From: Diplolepis rosae | Lineage: Eukaryota > Arthropoda > Insecta > Hymenoptera > Diplolepididae | Direction of reading: 5' to 3' | Length of the DNA: 64,000 nt | Assembly: GCA_030998225.1 (NCBI GenBank) | Contig: JAPYXD010000466.1 | Coordinates: forward strand, 3,575,001-3,639,000 | Part shown: positions 43,598 to 54,080 of the stretch, one piece after another | How positions within the stretch are numbered: position 1 is the first letter of the stretch | Layout of the letters: each line of letters starts with the position of its first letter | Translations under genes and position numbers: made by a program | Notes under the pieces: model-generated | Told to the model about the DNA's origin: nothing | Databases searched by the model: none | Seen by the model: only the letters and a program-made list of their open reading frames with translations

Positions 43598-43753
43598 ATC
43601 CCTCAAATAAAACCTATAAATTGATTAATTTTAATAATTTATTTTATTTTAAGTTTAATTATAACATTTTTATCAATATATTACTTTAAAATTAAATTAC
43701 AATCAAATAATAAAATTAATAAATTGAATAAAAATTTAAAAATTATATGATAA
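43598..43753 (+). CDS. atp8: Mitochondrial ATP synthase subunit 8 copy in NUMT
   Basis: ATC start directly after trnD, opening IPQMKPMNW in the mitochondrial code as in insect ATP8 proteins, 51 codons, stop TAA. It overlaps atp6 by the canonical seven bases ATGATAA. ATP8 is a small membrane subunit of the F0 part. Confidence 0.88.
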
Positions 43754-43776
43754 CAAATTTATTTTCAATCTTTGAC
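43747..43776 (+). pseudogene. atp6: Mitochondrial ATP synthase subunit 6, first ten codons, in NUMT
   Basis: ATG at 43747 begins MMTNLFSIFD, the usual insect ATP6 start. The sequence changes to Ty3 gag (minus strand) at about 43777, which marks the right NUMT junction. Confidence 0.85.
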
Positions 43777-44198
43777 CTCTCTCCCATGTCGTCCTGACCG
43801 TTAATTGGCTTTATCGTTTCAATTGCTAACTTGGCTCCCATTTTCCGTTCTTCGTGTGGTGCTGTTGGGACAGTTGTTGGGAAAAATTGTGATTGACCGT
43901 AAATATTTTCCTGCCTTGGTCTAAATGTTTCTTTTCTTTGGAATGTTTTTTCTTCGACCGAAGAATGGTCGTCTGTCGCTTCTGGTCGTTGCTGGAATTC
44001 ACTATCTGTTTCTACTGTCCCTGCTCCTCCTAATTTCTTTGATAATCTTGAAATTTCATCTATCCTATTTTCGTTTTCTTTTTTCAGGGCGTCGAATGAG
44101 ATAGTCAGAGTTTCCATTTGGTTGAGAACCCTTACTAGTAATTCGTCAGTGGTGTAAGAGGGGGACTGGGTCCTGACGGGAGATTGTGCTCGAGACAT
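43777..44198 (-). pseudogene. Ty3-5 gag, N-terminal fragment
   Basis: Met at 44198 opens a frame with a coiled-coil-like stretch (VLNQMETLTISFDALKKEN) and ends in AIETIKPINGQDD, after which translation runs into mitochondrial DNA. The IETIKPINGQD-type motif is seen near the start of the gag core in Ty3 elements. Confidence 0.65.
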
Positions 44199-45039
44199 GA
44201 GAGTGGTTGTGATTGGGAAATTTAAAGAGGATGAGTCCGAATCGTCGGATGAGTCGGTTTGATAGAGCGTGCTATCTCGGTGTTTATCAAACGCCAGTGT
44301 ACCTACTTATCTATTGTTTGTGACTCGGGTGTAGAATATCGCGATAAAATTTTAAATGTTTATTTTTTTAATACAACAAAATGCAGTATAAGTTGCTACA
44401 AACTGCTACTGATTTTGAGGTAGTGATACTTAATTTGTTAAGGGTGGCCAGTGCTTGTGAACACAGAGTATAGCCAACCCGATCTTGCCTCAACTTTACC
44501 TCACCTGTACCGTAGTACAGTCGCCGTGCAACGTACGTAAAGAGGATTTATACTCTAAGGCCCAAGATCGATTGAGAAATGTTTAAAATACTTTCACTTT
44601 CTAGAAGTAATGCTTACTGTGCTACTCGTGGCCTGATGTGGGATCCGTAGACCGCTTGCCTTCCTTGACGTGTCGAAGAGATGAGTAAGCTTCTCACTGC
44701 TGCTAACCGGTTGCCTGGCTGGGCGTTGGCTGCTTACCTACGCAGATGCGTCTTCCGCCTGATTGCGGGCCTCGTTCAATTTTAATGGAATCTTTCACTG
44801 ATAATTTACGTGGTATAGTGGCTACTAAATTCACCAACTAATTTTTATTATCAGCTACTTATTCCTGTTTTCGGGCTTACCATAGTGAAGTCCGGAGTTC
44901 TTATTTTTAAAACTTCGTAAAGTTTCTTTAGCTTCTTGGGTCCGTGGATTCCAAGTCTCGCACAGGTCCGCGTTCTATGTGGATTTTCGTAGAAATTAAA
45001 AACCGAGAACTTAAGCGGATCGTGGCAGGATCGCCAAAA
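44199..45039 (-). other. Ty3-5 leader and primer-binding site
   Basis: The minus strand has TGGCGATCCTGCCACGA at 45020-45036, three bases inside the LTR edge, fitting a primer-binding site. The tRNA was not identified. The remaining leader has no recognised gene. Confidence 0.6.
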
Positions 45040-45262
45040 TGTTATAGAGAAAACTAAACTTTCTAATTTTTAAAGGTAGTGACATCAAACTGATGTCACT
45101 TTGTATGTTTTTATTCGTGAGAGATGTTAGAGAAGAACTGACGAGGCCTGCCTGAACCTCTACATATATAGACAGCTAAACCTAGGAGGGGGAGGTCATC
45201 AACCTCTACATATATGGGTAACTAAACCTGGGGGAAGGAGGTCATCATCTGGCCTGGTAACA
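45040..45262 (-). repeat. 5' LTR of Ty3-5, 223 bp
   Basis: It starts TGTTATAGAG and ends GGCCTGGTAACA on the plus strand, giving TGTTAC...TAACA on the minus strand. It contains two direct repeats with CCTCTACATATAT near 45160 and 45200, where TATATA could serve as core promoter. Confidence 0.7.
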
Positions 45263-45760
45263 ATGTATCAAAAAATATTCATTACTATAAATTTTGCTAG
45301 TACATATTTTTAACATATTTTAAATTTTTAACATGTACAGATCGATGATGACTAGTTAAGTGTCGCAAAGCTTGACTGCTGTTTTTTCAAGGCGCTAAAT
45401 TTTTAAATTTCAGCCATTTCCTGTCTTACGAATTGTCTCATTCTTATTGGAAATAAAATTAAATCACATATGCTAACATCTCCACAGCTTCATTGGCATG
45501 TTCTTTGCATTGAAAAATAAATTTTGTTTCACATGACAAAAAATATTCATATTACTCTAAAATTTGCTAATAAATATTTTTACATGTACAGATCGATGAT
45601 GACTAGTTAAGTGTCGCAAAGCTTGGCTGCTTTTACTTCAAGATGCTAACTTTTTTAATCAAAGCCATTTCCTGTCTTACGAATTGTCTCATTCTTATTG
45701 GAAATAAAATTAAATCACATATGCTAACATCTCCACAGCTTCATTGGCATGTTCTTTGCA

Positions 45761-46360
45761 TTAAAAACTAAATTTTGTTTCAGATGAAATTAAATAGTCT
45801 AGAATTAGATCAAAAGAATTGCTAGACCGGCAATGTTTGTTAAATAGATATTCGACAACTGTGATAAGCTTGTATAACTTAACATTTGGATGTATGAAAT
45901 CTTTATTTATTTTTGCAAATCTACTTAAACTTTCAGGTAACTGATCACAAGAAAAAGATATCGTATCTGCATAAATTTCAGAAGTAGTAAAAAAATGCAT
46001 TTAAGCATGTCGAACACTGAGTGTGCTGTTTGATGTAAGCAGTTATACGACCAGTTGTGTAAAAAAACAATCTCTAACAGCTGGTAAAGCATAATCGTGC
46101 GCTACTGCATCTACAAAATCACTAAAATCAGTGTCTTCACAATCGATTATTACTTTTAACTTTTCTTGAATTTCTTGAATTGCGCTTTTACTATTCGACT
46201 AATGTAATTTTTTCAATTTCAAAATTATTATTAACGGTTGTGGAGGGTTGCCATCGAAAGTACTACAATTTCCAAGCTTTGGAGGTTTCAAAATGCTAAA
46301 GGCAGCTAATATCTTGTATAGTTGCAAGAAGGTTGGTGTACAAGGATTTCTCTGAAAAAA
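45761..46360 (-). pseudogene. P-type transposase last exon, second copy
   Basis: The minus strand repeats the protein of 8779-9342 (TPTFLQLYKILAAF, KPPKLGNC, DYALPAVRDC, SFSCDQLPES) with in-frame stops near 46200 and 46005, a frameshift around 46050, and an altered C-terminus past 45840. It is clearly more decayed than the first copy. Confidence 0.8.
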
Positions 46361-46723
46361 TGATTCACGATTCATTAGAATCGCATAATTTTTTAAAATT
46401 TGGCGAAAAGCGATAAGAAAAAGAATTGGGTAAAAAAAAGAATTGGGTAAAAAATAAAATTGATTAATAAAATTATTTTTCTGTGTTTCAAATTTTTTTC
46501 ATGTAAAATAATCTTTTCTCTTTCAAAATAGCCCTTCAATAATAACATTGGTATTCTAGAAAGCAAAATTATCTATTTTTGCCTGAGGTCTAATTTTCGT
46601 GGGTGATAACTACCTTAAACTTGGAAATTTCGATTGTTCTTATTTTAAATTTAAATTTAAATTAAATGATTTCAGCCAAATGTGAATCATATTTGTAAAA
46701 ATGTAGTTTCACGTTAATTTCTG
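46361..46723 (-). other. Intron-like interval of the second P element
   Basis: AT-rich and without coding signal, between the THAP exon donor (GGTATGTATTTG) and the last exon. Central transposase exons are missing. Confidence 0.4.
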
Positions 46724-47056
46724 TTAGCGAATCCGGCGGGATTGTGAATTAGAAGTGCACAATAAACAAAACAATATACAACAGAGAAAATGAATGCGAC
46801 AAATACATACCGTTCCCAAAACAATTCCGTCAGGACCAATAATTGTTCTTTCGCGGATGATGTCACTTTCAGCAAAATGTTTGTCACAAACTGCTTGACC
46901 TTCTTTGACTTCGATATCGTCTCTTAAATTTGCGCGTAGCCATTTTTTAATTAAATTTTTATCTTTTGGCACATAAAAAAATCGACGAGCTTGCTCCTCG
47001 GAACTTCGTTAATTTTTGTAGCCAGAATTACACTTCACGACAATACACTTCACCAT
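46724..47056 (-). pseudogene. THAP domain exon of the second P element
   Basis: ATG at 47054-47056 starts MVKCIVVKCNSGYK. A TAA at codon 16 interrupts, then the frame continues with VPKDKNLIKKWLRANLR and AVCDKHFAESDI. Together these give the THAP C2CH signature (C-x4-C ... Trp ... C-x2-H-F), the DNA-binding head of P-type transposases. A GTATGT donor follows GPDGIVLG. Not functional because of the early stop. Confidence 0.8.
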
Positions 47057-47799
47057 TTTTTATTGTTTTTTACATCCTTACACCAAGAAAACTATTCACT
47101 TTACTTTTTCAACAAAAAACACGATAAAAACACTACTAAATATCAAAAAACCTCGAATAGTTAGTCGGCCCTAAAGCTTATCAGCACCGCGCTCGGTCAC
47201 ATTAAGTACTAATGCCCTCGCCAGTCAAAAGTTAGCCCACTTTTAGTTTTAAGTTGCAGAGGGTTGGTCGTGTGCTTCATTGAAGGCTGAGCCGCCATCT
47301 TTACTTAGGTTGATTACAAAGAATGTTGCGGTAAATTCAAATATAGTAAAATAGAGAAAAGAGTAAATATTAAAGAAACAACATGTAATCCATGCTTTTT
47401 TACCGGTATTAGTATTGATAGTATACATATAATATTAAACTAATGAAATGAGATTTATTAAATAATACTAAAATATAACTGCGTAATATTTATTATTATG
47501 GTATATAATGTTGTATATATTTAAATAGGCATATGTATTTATTTCTCAACTATAATTGAATATAAATTTAATATAAATTTATCAAATATAGATTACAGAA
47601 TTCAACAAGTAAACGTACCTTGGAGTAGTGTAAAAATTATCTCACGTTCTGAACGTGAACTATTATTAAAAGTCACATATAATAACTATTTTTAGTATAA
47701 ATTAATTCGCGTTTCATAATTCAACCCTTATGTACCTGTACATAAACGGTTTTAAAAACTGAAAAAAAGCTCCATCCCCTTCTGTTTTACAAAATGTTG
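47057..47799. other. Interval without recognised feature
   Basis: GC-richer near 47160-47310, then AT-rich. No ORF of note. A right terminus of the second P element was sought near 47165 (AGTCGGCCCT) but is not convincing. Confidence 0.35.
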
Positions 47800-48149
47800 A
47801 ATTACTCGATCTTGTTCGCGTATTTCATCATACATTTAAATTGCTCAGGAGTAATAATTTGCTCCAACTGAAAGAAGTAATAGAAATAATTTTAAATATA
47901 TACAAAAATTATAAACTATCATATTTTGGTCGTTTACGAACATTTTAATTTATTAGAAAATAATAAAATTGGAAAAGAAAGAAACCCTGAAATATAATTA
48001 ATACTGAAGGCAGATATTAGGTGAAAAGTGAGTATGTACATGTGGAACGTCTTGGTTACTCACCTTTTATTATATTATTTATTTTTTCATCTTTTTTTGT
48101 TCAGAAAAGAGACCTGAAAATATATCTTAACCGAAACAAGGGTTGAGGA

Positions 48150-49219
48150 TAGCCAACAATAAAACTCAAGAATATTACAATTATTAACCCTTTTATTTAA
48201 TATTTTGAATACAAATGTGATAGAAATTCCCCTTGAAAATTCCTCCTGGAAAGCAGCTTGAAAATGAAAGGGGAGAATTTATAGATATATTCAAGTTAAA
48301 TTAGGGACTTAATAAAAATTTGATACTTACAATAAATGCTTTATGTTAGTGAATCGAGTCAACCAAATCCTTATGTCCCCTGGGTACTATGATGAGGATA
48401 ATTTATGTAGATCCAATATTTAAATTCCTCAACAGCACTGATAATCCAATTGATATTCACAATGATGAACTAACTGATACTGGATGGACATGAGTGACGA
48501 TTAAAATTACTTTCTATGAAAAGTACCGAGTTCCGAAGTTTACTTCTCTGAGGAGAGTTGCGAGATTCAAGTTACTTTTTAGGAGAGTCATTTTTCTGAG
48601 AGAGATCTGAAGTTCATAATGTTCCGACGGTCACTTGTTACTTTTCTGAGACGAGATGCGATTCTGAAGATGGTCCTACGGTCACTTTTAAGATGAGTTC
48701 CGAGGTTCAAAATGGTCTGACGGTAACTGAAGATTTGCGGATTTGCAGGTGCTTTTATAGACTGTTTTATCGGTTGATATCCGCCATTTTTCGATCGATA
48801 CTGACATGACATTTGCAAGGTGTTCCCTAAAAGCTTTTCTTCCAGCCAGATGAGACCATAATTGTTTCTACGAAGATTCCAACATTTTCTTCAATTTGTA
48901 TCCATAGCGACAAGATTCTAATTTTAGTCCCACTCAGTAACAGGTCTTCTAAATTTTCCTGCGTGTTCCTCTAGCCTCCCTATTTTCCTTAGCTGAATGG
49001 ACTATGCAGGAAGTAGAGGGTTAATGGTTTGTGTACATAACTCATTATAACGCATTCCGATGGGGTTCCCCATTAAATGCAATTTCGTTTTGTCTAGACA
49101 TTTAGGGCTTTTCGACTTGGATATATAGAGATACCTGTTGCTTTTACATATTTAATATTTTCAAATTATTATTTTACACATATTATTTTGTAAATAAATA
49201 TTGATAGTCACGGGACGTG
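48150..49219 (-). repeat. LTR-like remnant, minus strand
   Basis: It ends TCACGGGACGTGACA at 49219, close to the TCGCGGGACGTGACA end of the LTRs at 57255 and 59495. Degenerate direct repeats of TTCTGAGA and GACGGTCACTT-type words lie at 48540-48740. The other end was not fixed, so this is a related LTR, perhaps solo. Confidence 0.4.
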
Positions 49220-49787
49220 ACACATGCTGTGACTAGTATGTTACTAAATAATAGGATCTAATTCTTTAAAGACCTGAGTTGTAATATAGAAGATTGTCAC
49301 TAAATAGTACGAAACATCAGGTACGAAAGTATTTCACAAGCAGCAAATCACTTAATTAAAAATCACCAGAGTATCACAAACAAGAAGTTTTAAATGTCAA
49401 ACTAAAGTAGTGACTAATTCAACACCTTAATTTTTAAACTACATGCAAAAGTAATAAGTAATCAATTCTTAAAAGAAAAAAATCAATAATAATTACAATA
49501 ATAAAAAAAATAATAAATAAAATCATTGTTTTCTTTTAAGAATTGATTACTTATTACTTTTGCATGTAGTTTAAAAATTAAGGTGTTGAATTAGTCACTA
49601 CTTTAGTTTGACATTTAAAACTTCTTGTTTGTGATACTCTGGTGATTTTTAATTAAGTGATTTGCTGCTTGTGAAGTACTTTCGTACCTGATGTTTTGTA
49701 CTATTTAGTGATAATCTTCTATATTATTACTTAGGTCTTTATAGAATTGGATTCCATTATTTAGTAATATACTAGTCACAGCATGTA
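49220..49787. repeat. Near-perfect palindrome, about 568 bp
   Basis: Arms of about 260 bp (49220-49478 and 49527-49787) are separated by a 50-bp A/T-rich loop. Ends read CATGCTGTGACTAG and CTAGTCACAGCATG. Identity is well above 90%. No ORF. Confidence 0.82.
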
Positions 49788-50050
49788 CATACTTAATTTC
49801 CATGTAATATGTGCATTCAGTATTAATTATATTTCAGGGTTTGTTTCTTTTCCAATTTTATTATTTTCTGATACTATAAATTAAAATGTTCGTAAACGAC
49901 CAAAATACAATAGTTTATAATTTTTGTATATATTTAACATTATTTCTATTACTTCTTTCAGTTGGAGCAACTTATTACTCCTGAGAAATTTAAACGTATG
50001 ATGAAATACGCCAACAAGATCGAGTAATTTAACATTTTTTAAAACCAAGT

Positions 50051-50741
50051 TGTAAAAGTTCAAATTCGTGAAATCATTCATAAAAAAAATATAAAAATAC
50101 TTTTAATGTATTTCTAAGTTACATATTTTCTATTTTGTTTCTAATAATTAATTTTCACAATTTGTAGGATCCGCTTTACAGATATAAGAATACTTTGCAT
50201 TTTTACAACTTTTTGCTTCCCTAAATTTCAGCATTCACAATTCTGGAAAGTTAGAGACGATGAAAACGGACGTAGATAGACTACTTTTGGTTTGAAAATG
50301 AAAAAAAAATTTAATTGTTCTTATTATACTGTTTTGTTGATGAGAGTTGTAATTAGATAGAAATCATTATAAATAATTAAAGAAAATATTATATAAAATA
50401 AGGTGAATATTAATTTATATTTTTAAAATAGTTAACTCACATTAATAAAAACAGGATAATAAGAACAATTAAAATTTTTTTCATTTTCAAAACCAAAAGT
50501 AGTCTATCTACGTCCGTTTTCATCCTCTCTAACATTCACGAAATATGAAAGTTGAAATTTAGGGAAACAAAAAGTTGTAAAAATGCAAAGTATTCTTATA
50601 TCTGTAAAGCGGATCCTACAAATTGTGAAAATTAATTATTAGAAACAAAATAGAAAATATGTCACTTAAAAATAGATTAAAAGTATTTTTATATTTTTTT
50701 AATGAATTATTTCACGAATTTGAATCTTTACAACTTTGTTT
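50051..50741. repeat. Long hairpin of the GATGAAAACGGACGT family
   Basis: The left arm (50051-50345) pairs with 50455-50741, with blocks TGTAGGATCCGCTTTACAGA and GATGAAAACGGACGTAGATA in opposite orientation. The same blocks occur in the hairpin at 27955-28140. Confidence 0.78.
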
Positions 50742-51370
50742 CCCTAAATTTCAACTTTCACAGCATCCAGGTAAAAATAATTCCAGTTTCTTTCATATAC
50801 ACCGAATATTTTGCGTAAATCTACCTTTGTGATAGATGAACAAAAGTTTTGAAAAGTTCATTGCTTTAGGTTTTATTAAAAGTGGTTAAAACTATGAAAT
50901 TTGGATTTTTTTGCATTATTTTTGTCAATGCTGCACAAAAACACTTTGTTTTTAGGTCACTAAATGCAAAATTTCATTACCTCTGACGTGATTTCTACAA
51001 ATGTAATTTATTTGATCTATTACTAAAATTATGAGCTTTGAGGGCATGTGATACTTGAGAAGAGTAGCAAGTTTATATGAATAATTTGGTCCAGTTTCTA
51101 CTTGTTTGTGTCCAAAGTACATAAAATGTTGTTTCCAAAATTTCGTGAATGTTAGAGAGGATGAAAACGGACGTAGATAGACTACTTTTGGATTTGAAAA
51201 TGAAAAAAAAATTTAATTGTTCTTATTATACTGTTATTATTAATGTTAGTTAACTATTTAAAACAAAAAAAATTATATTCACCTTATTTTGTATTCTATT
51301 TTTTTTAATTATCCATAATGATTTCCAACTAATTACAACTCTCATCAACTTCGTTCCTTGTTCAGAATTT
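50742..51370 (+). repeat. Partial third copy of the GATGAAAACGGACGT family
   Basis: 51090-51370 repeats the arm and central part of 50240-50460, in the same orientation as the left arm. 50742-51089 is AT-rich without a recognised feature. Confidence 0.6.
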
Positions 51371-51451
51371 TTCATTTTTTTTTTCCATTTTTCAACTTGA
51401 TTTTACCTCAAAAAAATAATATAAATGCAGTGATATGTAGACAATTACACA

Positions 51452-51690
51452 TAAAAATTTTTAAAAACTTATTATTCAATGCCAAAAATGAATAAAAGAG
51501 ATATTAATATTTAAATTCTAATATCAGCTGAATGTTTCAAAATAGTTTTTGTACGAGATAAATATGAATAAAAAGGGGAAAATTTAATTAAAAATATTCA
51601 AATAATATTATTATTTAAAGTCTGATCTCTTTTATTTGTTTATGGCATTGAATAATATATTCTTAAAATTTTTTTATTAAATTCTTCGTA
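51452..51690. repeat. Short hairpin, about 240 bp
   Basis: CTTATTATTCAATGCCAAAA and AATAAAAGAGAT on the left pair with ATCTCTTTTATT and GGCATTGAATAATA on the right. The loop is AT-rich. Confidence 0.65.
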
Positions 51691-51927
51691 TGTTACTGTG
51701 CATTTTCAGGGAGTGATGGTACAGTTAGCGCCACGTGCGACGATTCGGCAAACTAACTTAGGAATTCAATTTAGGACACTAAGGGGGTCAAGTTAGAATC
51801 GTGAAATACGGGCTGATGCATACGGCTGATTGACGGGGTGGAGCAACGGCGCTTTTACAATGTTAGGTTAACCTGCTGCCAGCGCCAATGTAGCGTTGGA
51901 AACTCACGTTAATCCAGCTATGTAAGC
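51691..51927. other. Unique-looking sequence left of the TATCGATA foldback
   Basis: Moderately GC-rich, with no ORF. Two AGCGCCA-type words near 51727 and 51880. Nothing else was recognised. Confidence 0.35.
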
Positions 51928-53372
51928 TAGTGATGCACTATCGAAAGGAAAATATCGATATTTGCAATATCGATATATCAGGATGGTAAATATCGATATC
52001 ATTGATATATCGGCGAAAGTTTCCGATATATCGATATAATATCGATATTAAAGTTTTTTTAAAATTTTAAATAATAATTCAGGCACTTCATTCAATGTAA
52101 AAGTAAAACAAATAATTTTCTTTAATTCAATTTAGGTAAAACGACTGCTGTAACAGTGTTCTTATATCGTAGATCAAATTTACCCCCTCCATTTTACAAT
52201 TTTATCAAAAAAAATAATAATTCGTCGGACATAATTTGGAAAATTTTTGTAATTATATTACTCTTTTAAGTTGTTCTTTAACTATATTATAAAATTTTCC
52301 AAAATTATTCTTTTTCAATAATATGGTAAAGTGCAGGAGGTAATTTTCATCCACGATCTGTAAGCACTGTGCAGTAATCTTTTTCTTTATTTATCAAGAT
52401 ACAAAAAATTAAGAAGTTAACTTAATTAACTATTTTACATGTTCAATATTTTTATTGACAACATTTTTGAGAACTGATACAAAAAATCTCAAAAACGCAT
52501 AGAACAAAAATAGAATACTGTATTTTTAATGTCCTGGAAGTTAGAACCGCAAACATAATATTTTCAGAGAATAAAAGTTGTGCTCAGTTGTGCTAGAGTT
52601 GTGCTGATTTGTGCCGCAAACGATTTTTTGAAAAATCAAAGATTACGACCGTACATTTTGAAGAACTTTTTTTTTTGCTAGAACCGCAACTTTGCCGTAA
52701 CATAAAACTGACAGTTGTGCTAGGTACTCTCAAGTGCACCCAACTTTGTGCTGCTAGCAGAAATTTCGCAACTTTGCCTGCTTTTCGAAAAAAGCAAAAA
52801 AATTTTGAATTTACGAAAATAAATGTTTTTCTACATTTTTACAGGTCAATAAAATGTTTATTGAGTAACAGATACAAATTTCATTGCTTTGCTGTAATTC
52901 CGAACCCCTAATTTTAAAAATATTTAAAAAAAATTCGGAATCAAAAAATCAGAATTTTATAAAAAAATAATTTCAGGAATTGGAAACTTGTGCCGAATTG
53001 TGCGATTTTTCAAAAGATGTTAACAACTATTCTTACTTTTGCTAACAATCAAAAGAACAATTGCGAGCAAGCAACCGGCTCGGGTGACCGCGTGACGTGT
53101 GTACATGTAGATTTGATTAGCCTTTGCTCTGTCACTGCTTTCTTCGATAAAGTGTTCTGCAATGTGAAAACAATTTTTTTTTATTTCCTGTCGGCAACGG
53201 ATTCCACTATTTCCATTTAAATGTTAAATATCGATCAGGAAAAATATCGGTTTTGGGGAAAATATCGATATCCCCTTTCGAATATCGGTATGTAAAATAT
53301 CGATATGAAATATCGGTATATCAAGAGGAATATATCGATATTTTCGATATACCGACATCGATATTGCATCAC
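51928..53372. mobile_element. TATCGATA-word foldback, hAT-like ends
   Basis: Ends read TAGTGATGCACTATCGA and TCGATATTGCATCACTA. The first 120 bp and last 150 bp consist of ATATCGATAT words. Between them (52100-53220) is AT-rich sequence with repeated GTTGTGCT words near 52570-52720. The TAGTGATGCA end looks hAT-like, but no 8-bp TSD was found. ORFs 52609-52911 and 52990-53220 have no recognised domain. Confidence 0.65.
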
Positions 53373-53490
53373 TACCTACTAATCAAATTTCACCAGCAGT
53401 ATCTCCAGTCGGGACTCATGTCCCAGCAGCAGCACCTCTGGAAAGCAGCCAAAGGGCCACCGAGGAGCAGCAGCAGCAGTCTGGTAAAAT
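53373..53490 (+). pseudogene. Possible host exon fragment (Gln-rich)
   Basis: The plus frame reads SPAVSPVGTHVPAAAPLE, then QRATEEQQQQSG, followed by a GTAAAA donor-like site. Codon composition is unlike the surrounding repeats. No partner exon was found. It could equally be a short CAG-rich repeat. Confidence 0.25.
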
Positions 53491-53539
53491 ATTTTTCTGG
53501 TATTGAAGAACTCTAGGAGTATCTTCCAATTTAAATTAA

Positions 53540-53860
53540 TGTAACTTATCTTCTGGGTACGCCACCCAGGCTCCAGAAGATAAGTATTGCTTGTGGGTAC
53601 GCTGTCCAGGCTCCACTTATAACCTTTTGTGCTTCCACCCGATCTCTAGTCCGCTGCCCAGGCGTAGAGACGGTATTCCAACCTCCCAAGAGAGAGATGT
53701 ACGCTGCCTAAGCTGTCTCTCTTTCCTTCCATGGTGTACGCTGCCTAGGCTGTCATCTCTAACACTCCTTTCCACGGTGTACGCTTACTACTGGCTACCG
53801 TGAAGAGTACTCTTTAAGACAATTCTGATTGCTGCACGCTGCTCAGGCTGCCAATCACAA
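53540..53860 (+). repeat. Degenerate tandem array of TACGCTGCCYAGGCTGTC
   Basis: Seven spaced copies (near 53558, 53598, 53650, 53700, 53736, 53778 and 53833) with changing 25-40-bp spacers. The ORF 53591-53803 is a by-product. Confidence 0.7.
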
Positions 53861-54080
53861 TTTTTCTTTTAACGCTTGTGCACGCCGTCTTGGCGGCTAA
53901 GTGAACTTAGCTTGCATTATTTGTACCAACGATAGATTAGGGGGCTTTTCCCTTTTTAGCAAGAGCAGCGTCATCTGCTCACTCCCACAAACCGTATTTG
54001 TTAAATCTTGTGCGGAACTGCGTTACCGACCGCAGAACGCAACGATAAAGGTGTGAGTAAAATTGCATTGATTTATATTC

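Larger units (their letters stand above)
41950..43776 (+). other. Nuclear mitochondrial insertion (NUMT)
   Basis: A block with trnL2, nad1, trnD, atp8 and the start of atp6 on one strand is joined at 43776 to a Ty3 gag. A tRNA-Met-like stem-loop with anticodon CAT may lie on the minus strand around 41965-42030 (weak). The block is split at 42131-42558 by GC-richer nuclear-type sequence. Codon use (TGA as Trp, ATA as Met) and structure are those of insect mitochondria. Confidence 0.88.
43777..45262 (-). mobile_element. 5' end of a Ty3/gypsy element, Ty3-5 (LTR, primer site, leader, gag start)
   Basis: On the minus strand from right to left: a 223-bp LTR, a primer-binding site, an 840-bp leader and the N-terminal 140 codons of gag, cut by the NUMT junction at 43777. 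No other part of this element is in the window. Confidence 0.8.
45263..47056 (-). mobile_element. Second P-type element, rearranged
   Basis: Minus-strand THAP exon (46724-47056) and last exon (45761-46360) of a P-type transposase flank an intron-like interval. Left of them, two direct copies of the 265-bp subrepeat (45269-45530 and 45540-45790) face the plus direction. In the first P element the subrepeat and the last exon run the same way, so one part is inverted here. No TIR or TSD could be defined. Confidence 0.7.
47800..50045. repeat. Inverted repeat pair 47800-48010 / 49805-50045
   Basis: Arms share GGTCGTTTACGAACATTTTA, CTGAAAGAAGTAATAGAAAT, GATCTTGTTCGCGTATTTCA-type blocks in opposite orientation at roughly 90% identity. 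They enclose an LTR-like segment and a palindrome. This may be one foldback with later insertions. Confidence 0.65.

Noticed and set aside
42605..43753. True mitochondrial contig sequence in the assembly
   Set aside because: It is joined within 30 bp of atp6 to a Ty3 gag and is preceded by split trnL2 and nuclear repeats, so it is a nuclear copy unless the assembly is chimeric.
47155..47175. Right end of the second P element (AGTCGGCCCT)
   Set aside because: It lacks the AGTCGGACAGGGCTG sequence of the first copy and no 8-bp repeat could be paired with it.
51928..53372. 8-bp hAT TSD for the TATCGATA foldback
   Set aside because: ATGTAAGC on the left and CCTACTAA on the right do not match; a TA on each side is the only agreement.
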